Origin: CBDDEH01 sp965226865
GTDB lineage: Bacteria > Chloroflexota > Dehalococcoidia > Lucifugimonadales > JAGWBF01
Reading direction: 5' to 3'
Length of the DNA: 64,000 nucleotides
NCBI GenBank assembly: GCA_965226865.1
Contig: CBDDEH010000004.1
Span: 1,302,001 to 1,366,000, forward strand
A program made the translations under genes and the position numbers. The notes beneath the pieces were generated by a model, which had not been told where the DNA came from, did no database searches, and was given only the letters and a program-made list of their open reading frames with translations. This document shows positions 1-8,111 of the stretch, piece after piece (position 1 is the first letter of the stretch; each line of letters opens with the position of its first letter).

Positions 1-33
1 CTTAAATGACCGTGGTAATAGGTCCAGGTCAGG

Positions 34-68
34 CCGCTCATGGTGAGCCGGTCGAACCATGAGATGCG
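34..68. repeat. Family A palindromic repeat, copy overlapping the end of the phosphatase gene
   Basis: Two 8-bp arms, CTCATGGT (37-44) and ACCATGAG (56-63), flank the core GAGCCGGTCGA. The same unit recurs near 22.8, 28.6, 46.7-47.0, 57.7-57.8 and 58.2-58.3 kb. Here it contains the stop codon of the gene at 38-496, so the last residues of that protein are repeat-encoded. Confidence 0.8.
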
Positions 69-496
69 GGCCTGAGTCTCTTTTCGTAGTCATAAACGAA
101 TCGCCTCTGGGCTAGACTTTCCACCGAGCCTGGCCTGAGTCTCCTTAAATGATCTATCGCCTCCTGAGCTCCGTACCCAGTGTAAACCAGGTAACAGGCC
201 AGAGATGTGCCGGCCCTACCCATCCCCGCCCGGCATGAGACAGCTACTCCAATTCCCTGCTGAATCCGTTGGTGGACGAAGGAGATGATACGATCGATCT
301 GGTCGTCTGTTGGCGCCCCGGACTCGGTCATGTATTCGGCCATGTCGGCTAGTCCGACGGCTTCCGCCGAAATGGTCTGCCTCTCCAACCTGACAAGGGC
401 CCCGACTCCGCGCTGCTTCAGATAATTCAGGTACTCCACATCCACGGGTCCCATCGAACCAGCCAGCTTATCGGGGATAACCCAACTGAAGTTCAT
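38..496 (-). CDS. Dual-specificity/tyrosine phosphatase-like protein
   Basis: A 152-residue protein of the cysteine-based phosphatase superfamily. The signature CRAGMGRAG (Cys-x5-Arg P-loop) lies near residue 89. An upstream region rich in Asp and Glu could supply the general acid. The family hydrolyses phosphoester bonds through a phosphocysteine intermediate; the substrate here is unknown. The ATG overlaps the stop of the DUF167 gene (ATGA), so the two are probably co-translated. The last eight residues, SHGSTGSP, and the TGA stop lie inside a family A repeat, so the native C-terminus may have been replaced. Confidence 0.8.
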   Translation of the reverse strand: MNFSWVIPDKLAGSMGPVDVEYLNYLKQRGVGALVRLERQTISAEAVGLADMAEYMTESGAPTDDQIDRIISFVHQRIQQGIGVAVSCRAGMGRAGTSLACYLVYTGYGAQEAIDHLRRLRPGSVESLAQRRFVYDYEKRLRPASHGSTGSP

Positions 497-768
497 CGAC
501 TTCCCAGCCGTCGACGGACTTCACCGAGGGAGTATCCGTCTATCGCTATCCGCTTGTCCCGAGAGCTCTGCCCACGCACTATTTTGACCTTGCTCTTGGC
601 AATGTCCAGGGTTTCGGCCAGCAGCTCTACCAAGGCCTGATTGGCCTTTCCTTTCTCCGGTACGGCAGTCACTTTGACGACCAACACGTCATCGTTGAAT
701 CCCTCCACCTGATTGCGCGATGCTTTGGGGTGGACTCGCACTTTGATGGGAGTTCTGGTTTGGTCCAA
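493..768 (-). CDS. DUF167 (YggU) family protein
   Basis: A 91-residue protein matching the DUF167/YggU family in length and in its core: KVRVHPKASRN near the start, VTAVPEKGKANQALVELLA in the middle, and KVKIVRGQSSRDKRIAI near the end. The fold is a small alpha/beta domain of unknown biochemical role. The start appears to be a TTG preceded by AGGGAAG. It sits just upstream of the phosphatase gene with a 4-bp overlap and downstream of fur, which may read into it. Confidence 0.85.
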   Translation of the reverse strand: MDQTRTPIKVRVHPKASRNQVEGFNDDVLVVKVTAVPEKGKANQALVELLAETLDIAKSKVKIVRGQSSRDKRIAIDGYSLGEVRRRLGSR

Positions 769-818
769 TCTACTTCCCTACGGTGAGGTGATCAGAGCCA
801 GGTGGCCGATTACGTGGG

Positions 819-1247
819 TCAGGTGGCGGCGCGGCAGTTAGAGCACCTGCCTGATACCGTGAAGTTCTCCAAGTCGGGCTCAAAGCCGAATTCGTTGACC
901 AGCCGTTCCCTGAATTCGTCGAGGTAGTTTGGGCTCAGGTTGAATGCGCTCCCGCAGGACTGACAGACCATGTGGTGGTGGCGTTGGTCTGGGTCCGTTA
1001 GCTCGTAATGCAGCCGGTCGCCCATGCCTACTTCCGTCACCACGTGGTGCTTTTTGAGCATGTGTATAGTCCGGTAGACAGTCGCGATATCCATGTACGG
1101 GTAAGACTCTTTGGCCCTTTGGTAGATCGAGTCCACGTTCATGTGGCCTTCGCCGTCAGCGATGGCAGAAAGAATAATGAGCCTCTGGGGCGTTAGACGC
1201 ATCCCCTTGGCCTTCATCATTTCTACTATAGGGTCATGTCCGGCCAT
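819..1247 (-). CDS. Fur/PerR-family metal-dependent repressor
   Basis: A 142-residue Fur-family regulator. The N-terminal winged helix ends in the recognition segment ATVYRTIHML (about residues 55-64). The dimerisation half carries the His cluster RHHHMVCQSCG. Two CxxC pairs (Cys95/98 and Cys135/138) form the usual structural zinc site. Family members repress iron, peroxide or zinc genes with a bound metal co-repressor; which metal is sensed cannot be told from sequence. The ATG has AGGA seven bases upstream. A 10+12+10 bp palindrome covers its likely promoter, suggesting autoregulation. Confidence 0.9.
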   Translation of the reverse strand: MAGHDPIVEMMKAKGMRLTPQRLIILSAIADGEGHMNVDSIYQRAKESYPYMDIATVYRTIHMLKKHHVVTEVGMGDRLHYELTDPDQRHHHMVCQSCGSAFNLSPNYLDEFRERLVNEFGFEPDLENFTVSGRCSNCRAAT

Positions 1248-1272
1248 GTGTTTTCCTATCAGGGATCAATAC

Positions 1273-1315
1273 TTGAAGCTGAGTACAATTTACATCAGCT
1301 TCAACGACTAGGCAA
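1273..1315 (-). promoter_or_regulatory. Putative fur promoter with palindromic operator
   Basis: Perfect inverted arms TTGAAGCTGA (1273-1282) and TCAGCTTCAA (1295-1304) are separated by 12 bp. On the minus strand, TTGCCT (1310-1315) and TAAATT (1287-1292) lie 17 bp apart. The palindrome therefore overlaps the spacer and the -10 box, as expected for an autorepressed regulator gene. The arms do not match the classical Fur box, so the site is assigned by position only. Confidence 0.5.
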
Positions 1316-1403
1316 GAACTGCTGTGAAGCGCAGCATTCTTGCGCGGGTTGGGGGCTTGTTGTAGGATGAGGCGGGCTTAGACTAGATACGATAGGAATA
1401 CGC

Positions 1404-2183
1404 GTGCAGTACGACCAAATCAAACTGACCTTTGATGGACCGGTTGCAACTATTACTCTCAACCGTCCGGACGTGCTCAATGCGATCACGACCAGTATGC
1501 TGCAGCAGCTCAACGCTGCGGTGGACGAGGTCGCGCACAACGACAAGATAAAGGCTCTTGTTATCCGTGGCGAGGGAAGGGGTTTCTGCGCCGGCGTCGA
1601 CCTGGGCTTCATGTCCCAGCTATTCGAGGACCCGCCATCCCTGAAAAGCTTTCTGACGGACTTCAACGGGTTTTTATTCAAGCTGGAGGAACTGCCGATC
1701 CCGGTTATTTGCGTCGTGACCGGGTACGCCCTCGCCGGAGGGTTCGAGTTCATGCTTGCCTGCGATCTGGTGATTGCTACAGACGACGCTCGCATCGGTG
1801 ACCAGCACGGGAACGTTGGACTTGTGCCCGGTGGCGGCTCTTCCCAGCGTCTTCCGCGGCGGATTGGTTATCAAAGGGCCTCGGAGCTTCTCCTTACCGG
1901 GCGCTGGGTATCAGGCAAGGAGGCGGAGCAGTGGGGTTTGATCACCAGAGCGGTCAGCGCCGACTCTCTGGAGGATGAGCTGGACAAACTTCTCTCGAGT
2001 CTTCGTGACAAAAGCAGGCAAGGCCTGGGCGTTATTAAAAAGCTCCTGTTACAGAGCAGAGGTACGTCTTTAAGGGCGGGTATCGACAAGGAAATCGACG
2101 CCTTTGTACAGCACGTAGTGACATCACCCCATCCCAGAGAAGGCATACAGGCGTTCAAAGAGAAGCGCCAGCCTAAGTTTTAA
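1404..2183 (+). CDS. Enoyl-CoA hydratase/isomerase (crotonase) family protein
   Basis: A 259-residue crotonase-fold protein with a GTG start. The oxyanion-hole segments are GEGRGFCAGVDL and the glycine-rich stretch after YALAGGFEF. Of the two catalytic glutamates of hydratases, the second seems present (SELLLTG). The first, normally in a PE dipeptide before the GLxPG loop, is replaced: here the loop reads GDQHGNVGLVPGGG, with His at that position. This suggests an isomerase or another crotonase chemistry rather than simple hydration. It is followed 22 bp later by a short-chain dehydrogenase, a pairing seen in acyl-CoA or aromatic degradation clusters. Confidence 0.88.
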   Translation: MQYDQIKLTFDGPVATITLNRPDVLNAITTSMLQQLNAAVDEVAHNDKIKALVIRGEGRGFCAGVDLGFMSQLFEDPPSLKSFLTDFNGFLFKLEELPIPVICVVTGYALAGGFEFMLACDLVIATDDARIGDQHGNVGLVPGGGSSQRLPRRIGYQRASELLLTGRWVSGKEAEQWGLITRAVSADSLEDELDKLLSSLRDKSRQGLGVIKKLLLQSRGTSLRAGIDKEIDAFVQHVVTSPHPREGIQAFKEKRQPKF

Positions 2184-2205
2184 GAGACTTTAGCAGGAGG
2201 GTTCT

Positions 2206-3000
2206 GTGGACCTAGGACTCAAGGGTAAATCTGTCATGGTCACCGGTGGAGGATCAAACATAGGCAGAGCTATCGTCCACGCCTTCGCTGCCGAGGGCAG
2301 CAATATAGCCATCGCCGAAATAAGCCAGGAGCAGGGCAAAAAGGTGGTCCAAGAAGTGGCGGGCATGGACACCGGCGCCAAGGCCGTTTTCTTCCAGACG
2401 GATGTCACCGACCACAAGCAGGTCGAGGCTACGGTTGCTCAGGCTATCCAGGAGTTCGGTCAGATCGACGTACTGGTGAACAACGTGGGGTGGACGGTAG
2501 ACAGACTGTTCATGGAGAAGAGTCGCAAGGAATGGGAGAAGGAGGTCAACCTCAATCTTTGGGGGGCTATCAACTGCATACACGCCGTGTTGCCGGACAT
2601 GATAGAACGACAGGGCGGCGTCATCGTGAGCATGAGCTCCGACGCCGGGCGTATGGGTGAGTTTCGTGAGGCGGTGTATTCAGCGTGTAAGGCCGGCGTC
2701 ATAGCTTTGAACAAGGCCGTCGCGAGGGAAGTAGGGAAGTTCGGCATCCGTCTCAACGTCGTGTGCCCAGGGCTGACTGTGCCCGCCAAAGACGAGATCA
2801 GCGAAGAGAGCATGTGGAGCCAGGGGATGCGGGACGTCTTCACCGACGACGTGCTGGAAAAGGTGAGGAAAGCCTATGTATTGCGCCGCATGGGAACCTC
2901 TAACGAGGTAGCCGACGCCGTGGTTTTCCTGGCTTCCGACGCCGCAAGCTTCATCACTGGCCAGACTCTCAGCGTCAGCGGTGGCTACACCATGGCCTAG
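2206..3000 (+). CDS. Short-chain dehydrogenase/reductase (SDR)
   Basis: A 264-residue classical SDR. The Rossmann motif is VTGGGSNIGRAI near residue 12, followed by VNNVGW. The catalytic Ser lies in VSMSSDAG, the Tyr-Lys pair in YSACK, and a typical C-terminus reads ITGQTLSVSGGYTMA. It should oxidise or reduce a hydroxyl/keto group with NAD(P)(H), probably on an acyl-CoA given the crotonase upstream; the substrate is not identifiable. The GTG start is preceded by AGGAGGG. Confidence 0.9.
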   Translation: MDLGLKGKSVMVTGGGSNIGRAIVHAFAAEGSNIAIAEISQEQGKKVVQEVAGMDTGAKAVFFQTDVTDHKQVEATVAQAIQEFGQIDVLVNNVGWTVDRLFMEKSRKEWEKEVNLNLWGAINCIHAVLPDMIERQGGVIVSMSSDAGRMGEFREAVYSACKAGVIALNKAVAREVGKFGIRLNVVCPGLTVPAKDEISEESMWSQGMRDVFTDDVLEKVRKAYVLRRMGTSNEVADAVVFLASDAASFITGQTLSVSGGYTMA

Positions 3001-3030
3001 GAAGTTTCTTCAGTAATAGATGATATTCTT

Positions 3031-3282
3031 GTGGATGAGTACGAGACTACCAGATATTTCCGAAACGAGGTGGTACGAAAACGCTCCTATGTCACTTTTG
3101 AGCGGTGCGTTAGAGTATTGGAGAATGCCTTGAAAACCGAAGTGCAGCCTGATGGCAGAATGCGGTTTTGGGGTTTTGTACCAGAGATGGAGGGTAAAAC
3201 ACTGAGGGTCATCACTTTAGCTGATGGGCGAACAATACATAACGCCTTCTTGGACAGGGGCTTTTCTTTTAAGTTAGAATAA
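3031..3282 (+). CDS. Small conserved hypothetical protein upstream of DUF2283
   Basis: An 83-residue basic protein with a GTG start, not recognised as a named family. Its second half (MRFWGFVPEMEGKTLRVITL then DGRTIHNAFLDRGF) resembles the small proteins that often sit directly before DUF2283 genes. The stop is 4 bp before the next start, so the two form a two-gene unit. Such pairs resemble toxin-antitoxin modules in size and layout, but no function is shown by the sequence. Confidence 0.6.
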   Translation: MDEYETTRYFRNEVVRKRSYVTFERCVRVLENALKTEVQPDGRMRFWGFVPEMEGKTLRVITLADGRTIHNAFLDRGFSFKLE

Positions 3283-3286
3283 CAGG

Positions 3287-3493
3287 ATGAAGCTTAATTA
3301 CTACAAAGAGACGGATTCTCTATACATAGACCTGAGCAGTCGTATCAGTGTGGAGTCGCAAGAGGTTGCACCTGGTGTTGTCTTGGACTTTGACGAAGCC
3401 GGGCACTTGGTAGGAATCGATATCGACAACGCTAGCGGAATTCTCGATCTTCACAAACTAGAGACAGAGTCGATACCTGTTCAATCAGTATAG
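3287..3493 (+). CDS. DUF2283 family protein
   Basis: A 68-residue protein with the DUF2283 pattern: YYKETDSLYIDLS at the start and VVLDFDEAGHLVGIDIDNAS in the middle. The family is small, all-beta and of unknown function, often encoded next to another very short ORF as here. It is likely translated together with the upstream 83-residue protein. Confidence 0.8.
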   Translation: MKLNYYKETDSLYIDLSSRISVESQEVAPGVVLDFDEAGHLVGIDIDNASGILDLHKLETESIPVQSV

Positions 3494-3675
3494 TTAGCTT
3501 CTACCCTGAACTTCGATCAGCCGCTGGACCTGTCCGCGCACCCGTTCCTCTAGGTGCTCCGTGCCCTTGACTCAACCCTGTTCCAGGTGGTTTGCTTCCT
3601 CTCCTCCACGGGAAATTACCCCTGCCGAGGATCTGAGCGTTGGTGGAGATCCCGATTCCGCCCCCGCCCCGGGTA

Positions 3676-3990
3676 TCACGAGCATCGTGAAAAAGCTACC
3701 ACCATCGTTACCGACAACGCACCCAGGCCGACAATGACGCCTCCTCCGGCTGCTACGAGAAGGGTGACCAGGGTCCTCCGGAGGTCCCAGTATATTGGTA
3801 ACCTGTGCCATGTAAATGCGCCGAGCGAGACCGATGACAAGAGGAAGCCGACGACTCCTGCGACGATACCTTCTCCCATACCAGCCCCGACACAATGGGA
3901 CAGCGCTGTACTCAGCAGAACTCCTAGGAAAGGAGTAGTTAACGTAGGGCTCATGGCCATACCATATACTCGGCTCTTTTCGGCAGACAA
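3676..3990 (-). CDS. Small hypothetical membrane protein
   Basis: About 104 residues with three hydrophobic segments, at roughly residues 18-50, 55-62 and 75-98. It lies 15 bp downstream of hisS on the same strand. No family was recognised. The start could be TTG at 3990 or ATG at 3960 or 3954; none has a strong ribosome binding site. A plus-strand ORF (3554-4009) covers the same bases but has the composition of a shadow. Confidence 0.4.
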   Translation of the reverse strand: MSAEKSRVYGMAMSPTLTTPFLGVLLSTALSHCVGAGMGEGIVAGVVGFLLSSVSLGAFTWHRLPIYWDLRRTLVTLLVAAGGGVIVGLGALSVTMVVAFSRCS

Positions 3991-4005
3991 TATCGTTAGT
4001 TATCG

Positions 4006-5265
4006 CTAACCGCCGCTCTTTAAGTCTTCGAAGAACTCCTCAATCGCTTTCGTTTCTTGATTGCCTTCGGACATGTCCCTGATTGTCAGTTGACTCTGCT
4101 GAATCTCATCGCCACCAACAATGACAACATAAGGAATCCCAAGGGCGTTGGCCTGCCTCAACTGGCCTTTTAGACTGCGTGAGACGTTGCTGAGCACCGC
4201 CCCTACACCCGCTTGCCTTATCTGGACGGTGAGGTCAACGGCCCTCTCTCTGACATCATCCCCAATGCTGGCGACCATATACTTCGGTCCGGGCTCATCG
4301 GCTACGTCCACCTCATTGCGTTTGATATTCAAGACCAGACGCTCCATCCCGGCGGCAAATCCAATACCGGGGGTTGGGCTTCCTCCCAGCTCCTCTATCA
4401 ACCCATCGTATCGGCCACCCCCGCACATTGTGCTCTGGGATCCCTCCTGAGCCGGCTGTATCTCGAAGACCGTTCGGGTGTAGTAGTCCAGGCCTCGGAC
4501 CAGATGGTGGTCGATCCGGTACGGGATTTTCAGAAGCTTCAGGTATCCCTGCACAGAGTCCCAATGGTCCTGGCAGTTCTCACACAGATGGTCGATAGAC
4601 CTGGGTGCTTGGGGCCCCAGGGCCTGGCAGCCGGGTTTTTTGCAGTCCAGCAGTCGCAACGGGTTTCGTTCCAGCCTGATGCGGCAGTCGTCACACAGCT
4701 TCGAAACGTGCCCGGAATAATAGGCCTTCAGATCCTGAATGTATCCGGGGCGGCATTGGCGGTCTCCGATGCTGTTAAGGATCAGCGAGTGCTCCCTGAT
4801 ACCCAACGATGAGACGAGGTTCCAGGCCATCTCTATTGCCTCGGCGTCGACAGAGGCATCTCCGTCCCCCAGAACCTCAGCACCGAACTGATGGTGCTGG
4901 CGATAGCGTCCCGACTGAGGTCGCTCGTACCGAAAAACGGGGCAGAAGTAATAAAGACGCACCGGCTGTGGCAGGTTGCTCATGCCATGTTCCAGATAGG
5001 ACCGACAGACTGATGCAGTCCCTTCCGGGCGCAGAGTCAACGAGTCCCCACCGCGGTCTGGAAAGGTGTAGGTTTCCTTTTCCGCGATGTCGGTCCCCTC
5101 GCCCACCGAACGGGCGAACAGCCCCGAATCTTCGAACACAGGAGTGTCCAGTCGAGAGAACCCGTATCCGCGGCAAAGGGCTACCGCCCTGGCCTCTACG
5201 AAGCGCCAGTGCTTCTGTTCAGTGGGCAGTATATCCGAAGTGCCTCTGGGAGCTTTGTATCTCAT
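4006..5265 (-). CDS. hisS: Histidyl-tRNA synthetase
   Basis: A class II aminoacyl-tRNA synthetase charging tRNA-His. The protein starts MRYKAPRGTSDILP. Motif 2 is RYERPQSGRYRQHHQFG, the histidine-binding motif is LVRGLDYYTRTVFE, GGGRYDGL follows, and motif 3 is GIGFAAGMERL. A C-terminal anticodon-binding domain ends the protein. An insert holds the cysteine pairs CDDC and CKKPGC, possibly a zinc knuckle. The ATG at 5265 is preferred over an upstream in-frame TTG at 5301 because it matches the family N-terminus. About 419 residues, normal for the family. Confidence 0.95.
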   Translation of the reverse strand: MRYKAPRGTSDILPTEQKHWRFVEARAVALCRGYGFSRLDTPVFEDSGLFARSVGEGTDIAEKETYTFPDRGGDSLTLRPEGTASVCRSYLEHGMSNLPQPVRLYYFCPVFRYERPQSGRYRQHHQFGAEVLGDGDASVDAEAIEMAWNLVSSLGIREHSLILNSIGDRQCRPGYIQDLKAYYSGHVSKLCDDCRIRLERNPLRLLDCKKPGCQALGPQAPRSIDHLCENCQDHWDSVQGYLKLLKIPYRIDHHLVRGLDYYTRTVFEIQPAQEGSQSTMCGGGRYDGLIEELGGSPTPGIGFAAGMERLVLNIKRNEVDVADEPGPKYMVASIGDDVRERAVDLTVQIRQAGVGAVLSNVSRSLKGQLRQANALGIPYVVIVGGDEIQQSQLTIRDMSEGNQETKAIEEFFEDLKSGG

Positions 5266-5409
5266 ATGGTTCTCAAGTCGGTAGGATAGCGCAGTATCCA
5301 ACTAGTGTAAAGCTGATGCGCCGTGAAGCTAGGTCATAGCTCAGCTTGCCTTGAATGCTCTGGACTTAGTTAGCACAAAGGGTCTATCATATTTGCAGGA
5401 GCCCATGAA

Positions 5410-7623
5410 ATGGTAACAGCGGTAGCACCAAAAGCGCTTATCGAAAAGGTCCAGAGCTACCTTCCGGAAGACAAAGTAAGGCTGGTGGAAGAAGCTTATC
5501 GCTTCGCAGCCGAGTGTCATGAAGGACAAAGGCGCCAGTCCGGCGGCCCCTACATAGAGCACCCCCTTCAGACCGCGGTTTTTCTCGCGGAGTTGAACTT
5601 GGATGTGTCAACTATCGCCGCCTCACTGCTTCACGATGTGGTGGAGGACTGCGGCGTAAGCTGTGAGCGAATCGAGGACATGTTCGGTGATGAGGTGGCT
5701 AAGCTGGTTGACGGGGTTACCAAGCTAACCAGGATGGACCTGCAATTGATGGGTAGAGATAAACCTACCCATTTGTCTACCGGCCCCGACGACCATCTAC
5801 GAGCCGAGAGCCTGAGGAAAATGCTGGTGGCAATGGCCGAAGATGTACGCGTCGTGTTGATCAAACTCGCTGACAGGCTTCACAACATAAAGACCCTCGC
5901 CGCTTTGCCCCCTGACAAGCGACGGGCAATCGCCCAAGAGACCTTGGACATCTATGCGCCCCTCGCCCACCGTTTGGGCATTTGGGATATCAAATGGCGT
6001 CTCGAGGACCTGGCCTTCAGGCACATGGACCAGACAAAATACCGGCAGATATCACGGATGCTGTCGGCGAAAAGGGCGGAACGGGAAGCCTATATCGCCA
6101 AAGTTTGCGACGGGCTGAAAACCGAACTGAGGGCGGCCAGCGTAGAGGCCGAGGTTGTTGGGAGACCGAAACACATTTACAGCATCTATCGTAAGATGCA
6201 ACGCTACGCGTCCCAAGGTAAGGAACTCGACAAAATATACGACCTGTATGCGCTCCGGGTGTTGGTCAATACAAAGGCAGAGTGTTACAACGCCCTTGGA
6301 GTGGTTCACGACCTTTGGCATCCGATACCAGGCCAGTTCGACGACTATATAGGTAATCCTAAAGAGAACAGGTACCAGTCACTTCACTCGACAGTCATGT
6401 GCGAGGGGGGAGTGCCGCTAGAGGTCCAGATCCGCACACATGACATGCACCAGTTTGCGGACTACGGCGTCGCAGCCCACTGGAGATACAAGGAAGGGTC
6501 CACTGGTGACGGCCATTTCGAAGAGAAGATGAACTGGCTCCGTCAGCTTGTGGAATGGCAGCGTGACGTTAGCGGTGCCGAAGAGTTCCTGGAGTCCATT
6601 AAGACAGACATCTTCCGTGATCAAGTCTTCGTGTATAGCCCTAAGGGAGAGATCATAGAGCTCCCCAGCGGTTCCACACCCATCGACTTTGCTTACAAGA
6701 TCCACACAGAGCTGGGCCACAGGTGTATAGGTGGAAAGGTCAATGCGAGGCTCGTGCCGTTGGACTACCAGTTGCAAAACGGCGACACCGTCGAGATTCT
6801 GACTACCAAAGTGGCTCGTGGTCCCAGTCTTGACTGGCTGAATCCAAGCCTGGGCTATGTCCGTTCAGCCAGCGCCCACGCCAAGATTCGCCAATGGTTC
6901 AGGAAACAGGCACGCAGTTCAAACGTTCAACGCGGCAAAGAAGTTCTCCGAAAAGAGCTCAAGCGCCTCAACATATCTCTCGATGAACTGGAAATCGCCA
7001 GGATGTTTGGATACGATACACTACCGGAATTCCGGGCAAACCTCGGATCCGGTGGCATCACGGATACTCAACTGGTGGGCAGACTGACTGCCGATCAAGG
7101 GAAGGCGGAGGAAGAAGAACACAAGCTATCGGTGCCTCTGTCCAGCCCCACAACAGGTGTTCATGTCCTTGGTGTGGGAGACCTCCTGACCAGGATTGCA
7201 ATGTGCTGTGGCCCTCTTCCCGGCGAGGAGATTATAGGGTATATTACTCGAAGCCGTGGCGTCAGCGTCCATAAGAGGACCTGCCCCAACGTCCTCAACG
7301 AGGATGAGCCAGAGCGTCTGGTCAAGGTAGAATGGGGTCAGACTCAGCAGCTCTATCCCGTTAGGCTCACCATCGAGGCTTGGGATAGAGTGGGTTTGTT
7401 AAGCGACGTAACTGCCCTTGTATCTCAAGAAGGGGTGAACATAGCAGGAGTGGTCACTACCGAGAACCCTGACGGAACTGCTACAATGTCTCTCACCCTC
7501 TACACGTCGGGGGTAGCTCAATTAGGACGCCTCTTTTCCAAACTTGAAGGCGTACGCGGCGTACGAAGCGCCACGCGAAGCATCGCTGCTGATGCTCCGG
7601 ACCATGAGTCGGCAAGCGTATGA
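5410..7623 (+). CDS. Bifunctional (p)ppGpp synthetase/hydrolase (RelA/SpoT family)
   Basis: A 737-residue long RSH protein. The order is an HD hydrolase domain (HDVVEDCG near residue 76, with IKLADRLHNIKTL), a synthetase domain (KIYDLYALRVLV to VQIRTHDMHQFADYGVAAHW), a TGS domain (VFVYSPKGEIIELPSGSTP), a conserved helical/zinc-finger region with MCCGPLPGEEIIGY, and a C-terminal ACT domain. Both active sites look intact, so it should make and degrade the stringent-response alarmone. The ATG is preceded by AGGAG at 8 bp; an earlier ATG at 5404 hits a stop after three codons. Confidence 0.93.
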   Translation: MVTAVAPKALIEKVQSYLPEDKVRLVEEAYRFAAECHEGQRRQSGGPYIEHPLQTAVFLAELNLDVSTIAASLLHDVVEDCGVSCERIEDMFGDEVAKLVDGVTKLTRMDLQLMGRDKPTHLSTGPDDHLRAESLRKMLVAMAEDVRVVLIKLADRLHNIKTLAALPPDKRRAIAQETLDIYAPLAHRLGIWDIKWRLEDLAFRHMDQTKYRQISRMLSAKRAEREAYIAKVCDGLKTELRAASVEAEVVGRPKHIYSIYRKMQRYASQGKELDKIYDLYALRVLVNTKAECYNALGVVHDLWHPIPGQFDDYIGNPKENRYQSLHSTVMCEGGVPLEVQIRTHDMHQFADYGVAAHWRYKEGSTGDGHFEEKMNWLRQLVEWQRDVSGAEEFLESIKTDIFRDQVFVYSPKGEIIELPSGSTPIDFAYKIHTELGHRCIGGKVNARLVPLDYQLQNGDTVEILTTKVARGPSLDWLNPSLGYVRSASAHAKIRQWFRKQARSSNVQRGKEVLRKELKRLNISLDELEIARMFGYDTLPEFRANLGSGGITDTQLVGRLTADQGKAEEEEHKLSVPLSSPTTGVHVLGVGDLLTRIAMCCGPLPGEEIIGYITRSRGVSVHKRTCPNVLNEDEPERLVKVEWGQTQQLYPVRLTIEAWDRVGLLSDVTALVSQEGVNIAGVVTTENPDGTATMSLTLYTSGVAQLGRLFSKLEGVRGVRSATRSIAADAPDHESASV

Positions 7624-7671
7624 GGGTGAACCCCAGCAGGTTAAATGTCATTAGGTTCAGGGAGGCTACAG

Positions 7672-7929
7672 TTGCCCAGTGAAAAAACGGCTCGCTCCTC
7701 TGAAAAAAAGCGTGTTAGGAATCGCGGGATGCGGACATCAACTCGCACCATGGCAGCCCGAGCCAATCGCGCAGTGCAAGCGGGCGAGCTTGATGAGGCG
7801 GAACCCGCCGTCGCACAAGCGGTGAGAACGTTCGATAAGGCAGTCACCAGTGGCATCCTCCATGCCAACAACGCTGCCCGAAAGAAGTCTCGCCTTATGG
7901 CCAAGCTCAACTCTCTGAAAGCGTCTTAG
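7672..7929 (+). CDS. rpsT: 30S ribosomal protein S20
   Basis: A small basic protein that binds 16S rRNA during 30S assembly. S20 hallmarks are the Lys/Arg-rich N-terminus (EKTARSSEKKRVRNRGMRT) and the C-terminal helix with GILHANNAARKKSRL. A TTG start at 7672 is chosen: AGGGAGG lies six bases upstream and the 85-residue product is the usual S20 length. An ATG at 7645 would add nine atypical residues. It follows the Rel gene by about 50 bp. Confidence 0.88.
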   Translation: MPSEKTARSSEKKRVRNRGMRTSTRTMAARANRAVQAGELDEAEPAVAQAVRTFDKAVTSGILHANNAARKKSRLMAKLNSLKAS

Positions 7930-8051
7930 CTTGGCTGGCTAACCCGGACACCTGGGAGTTTAGAGCTTCCAGGTCCTCCGGCAATTTCTCAATCTACCGA
8001 TTCGGGTACTTAGACTCCAGGTTTTCCGGTGATTTCACCGCCACACGGATG

Positions 8052-8098
8052 TTGACAAGGGCGTTAGTGGTTGGTAGCGTGATTTAGAACGGGCGTTT
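8052..8098 (+). promoter_or_regulatory. lexA promoter with candidate LexA box
   Basis: TTGACA (8052-8057) and a weaker TAGCGT (8075-8080) are spaced by 17 bp. Just downstream, AGAAC-GGGC-GTTTT (8086-8099) matches the Gram-positive LexA box core GAAC-N4-GTTC at seven of eight arm bases. A second, perfect copy lies upstream of the HTH gene at 11032-11367. LexA genes are normally self-repressed. Confidence 0.55.
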
Positions 8099-8111
8099 TG
8101 AGAGGGGAAAC

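Noticed and set aside
3554..4009. Plus-strand 151-residue ORF opposite the small membrane protein
   Set aside because: Composition is Pro/Arg/Ser-rich and lacks family features; the opposite strand encodes plausible membrane helices.
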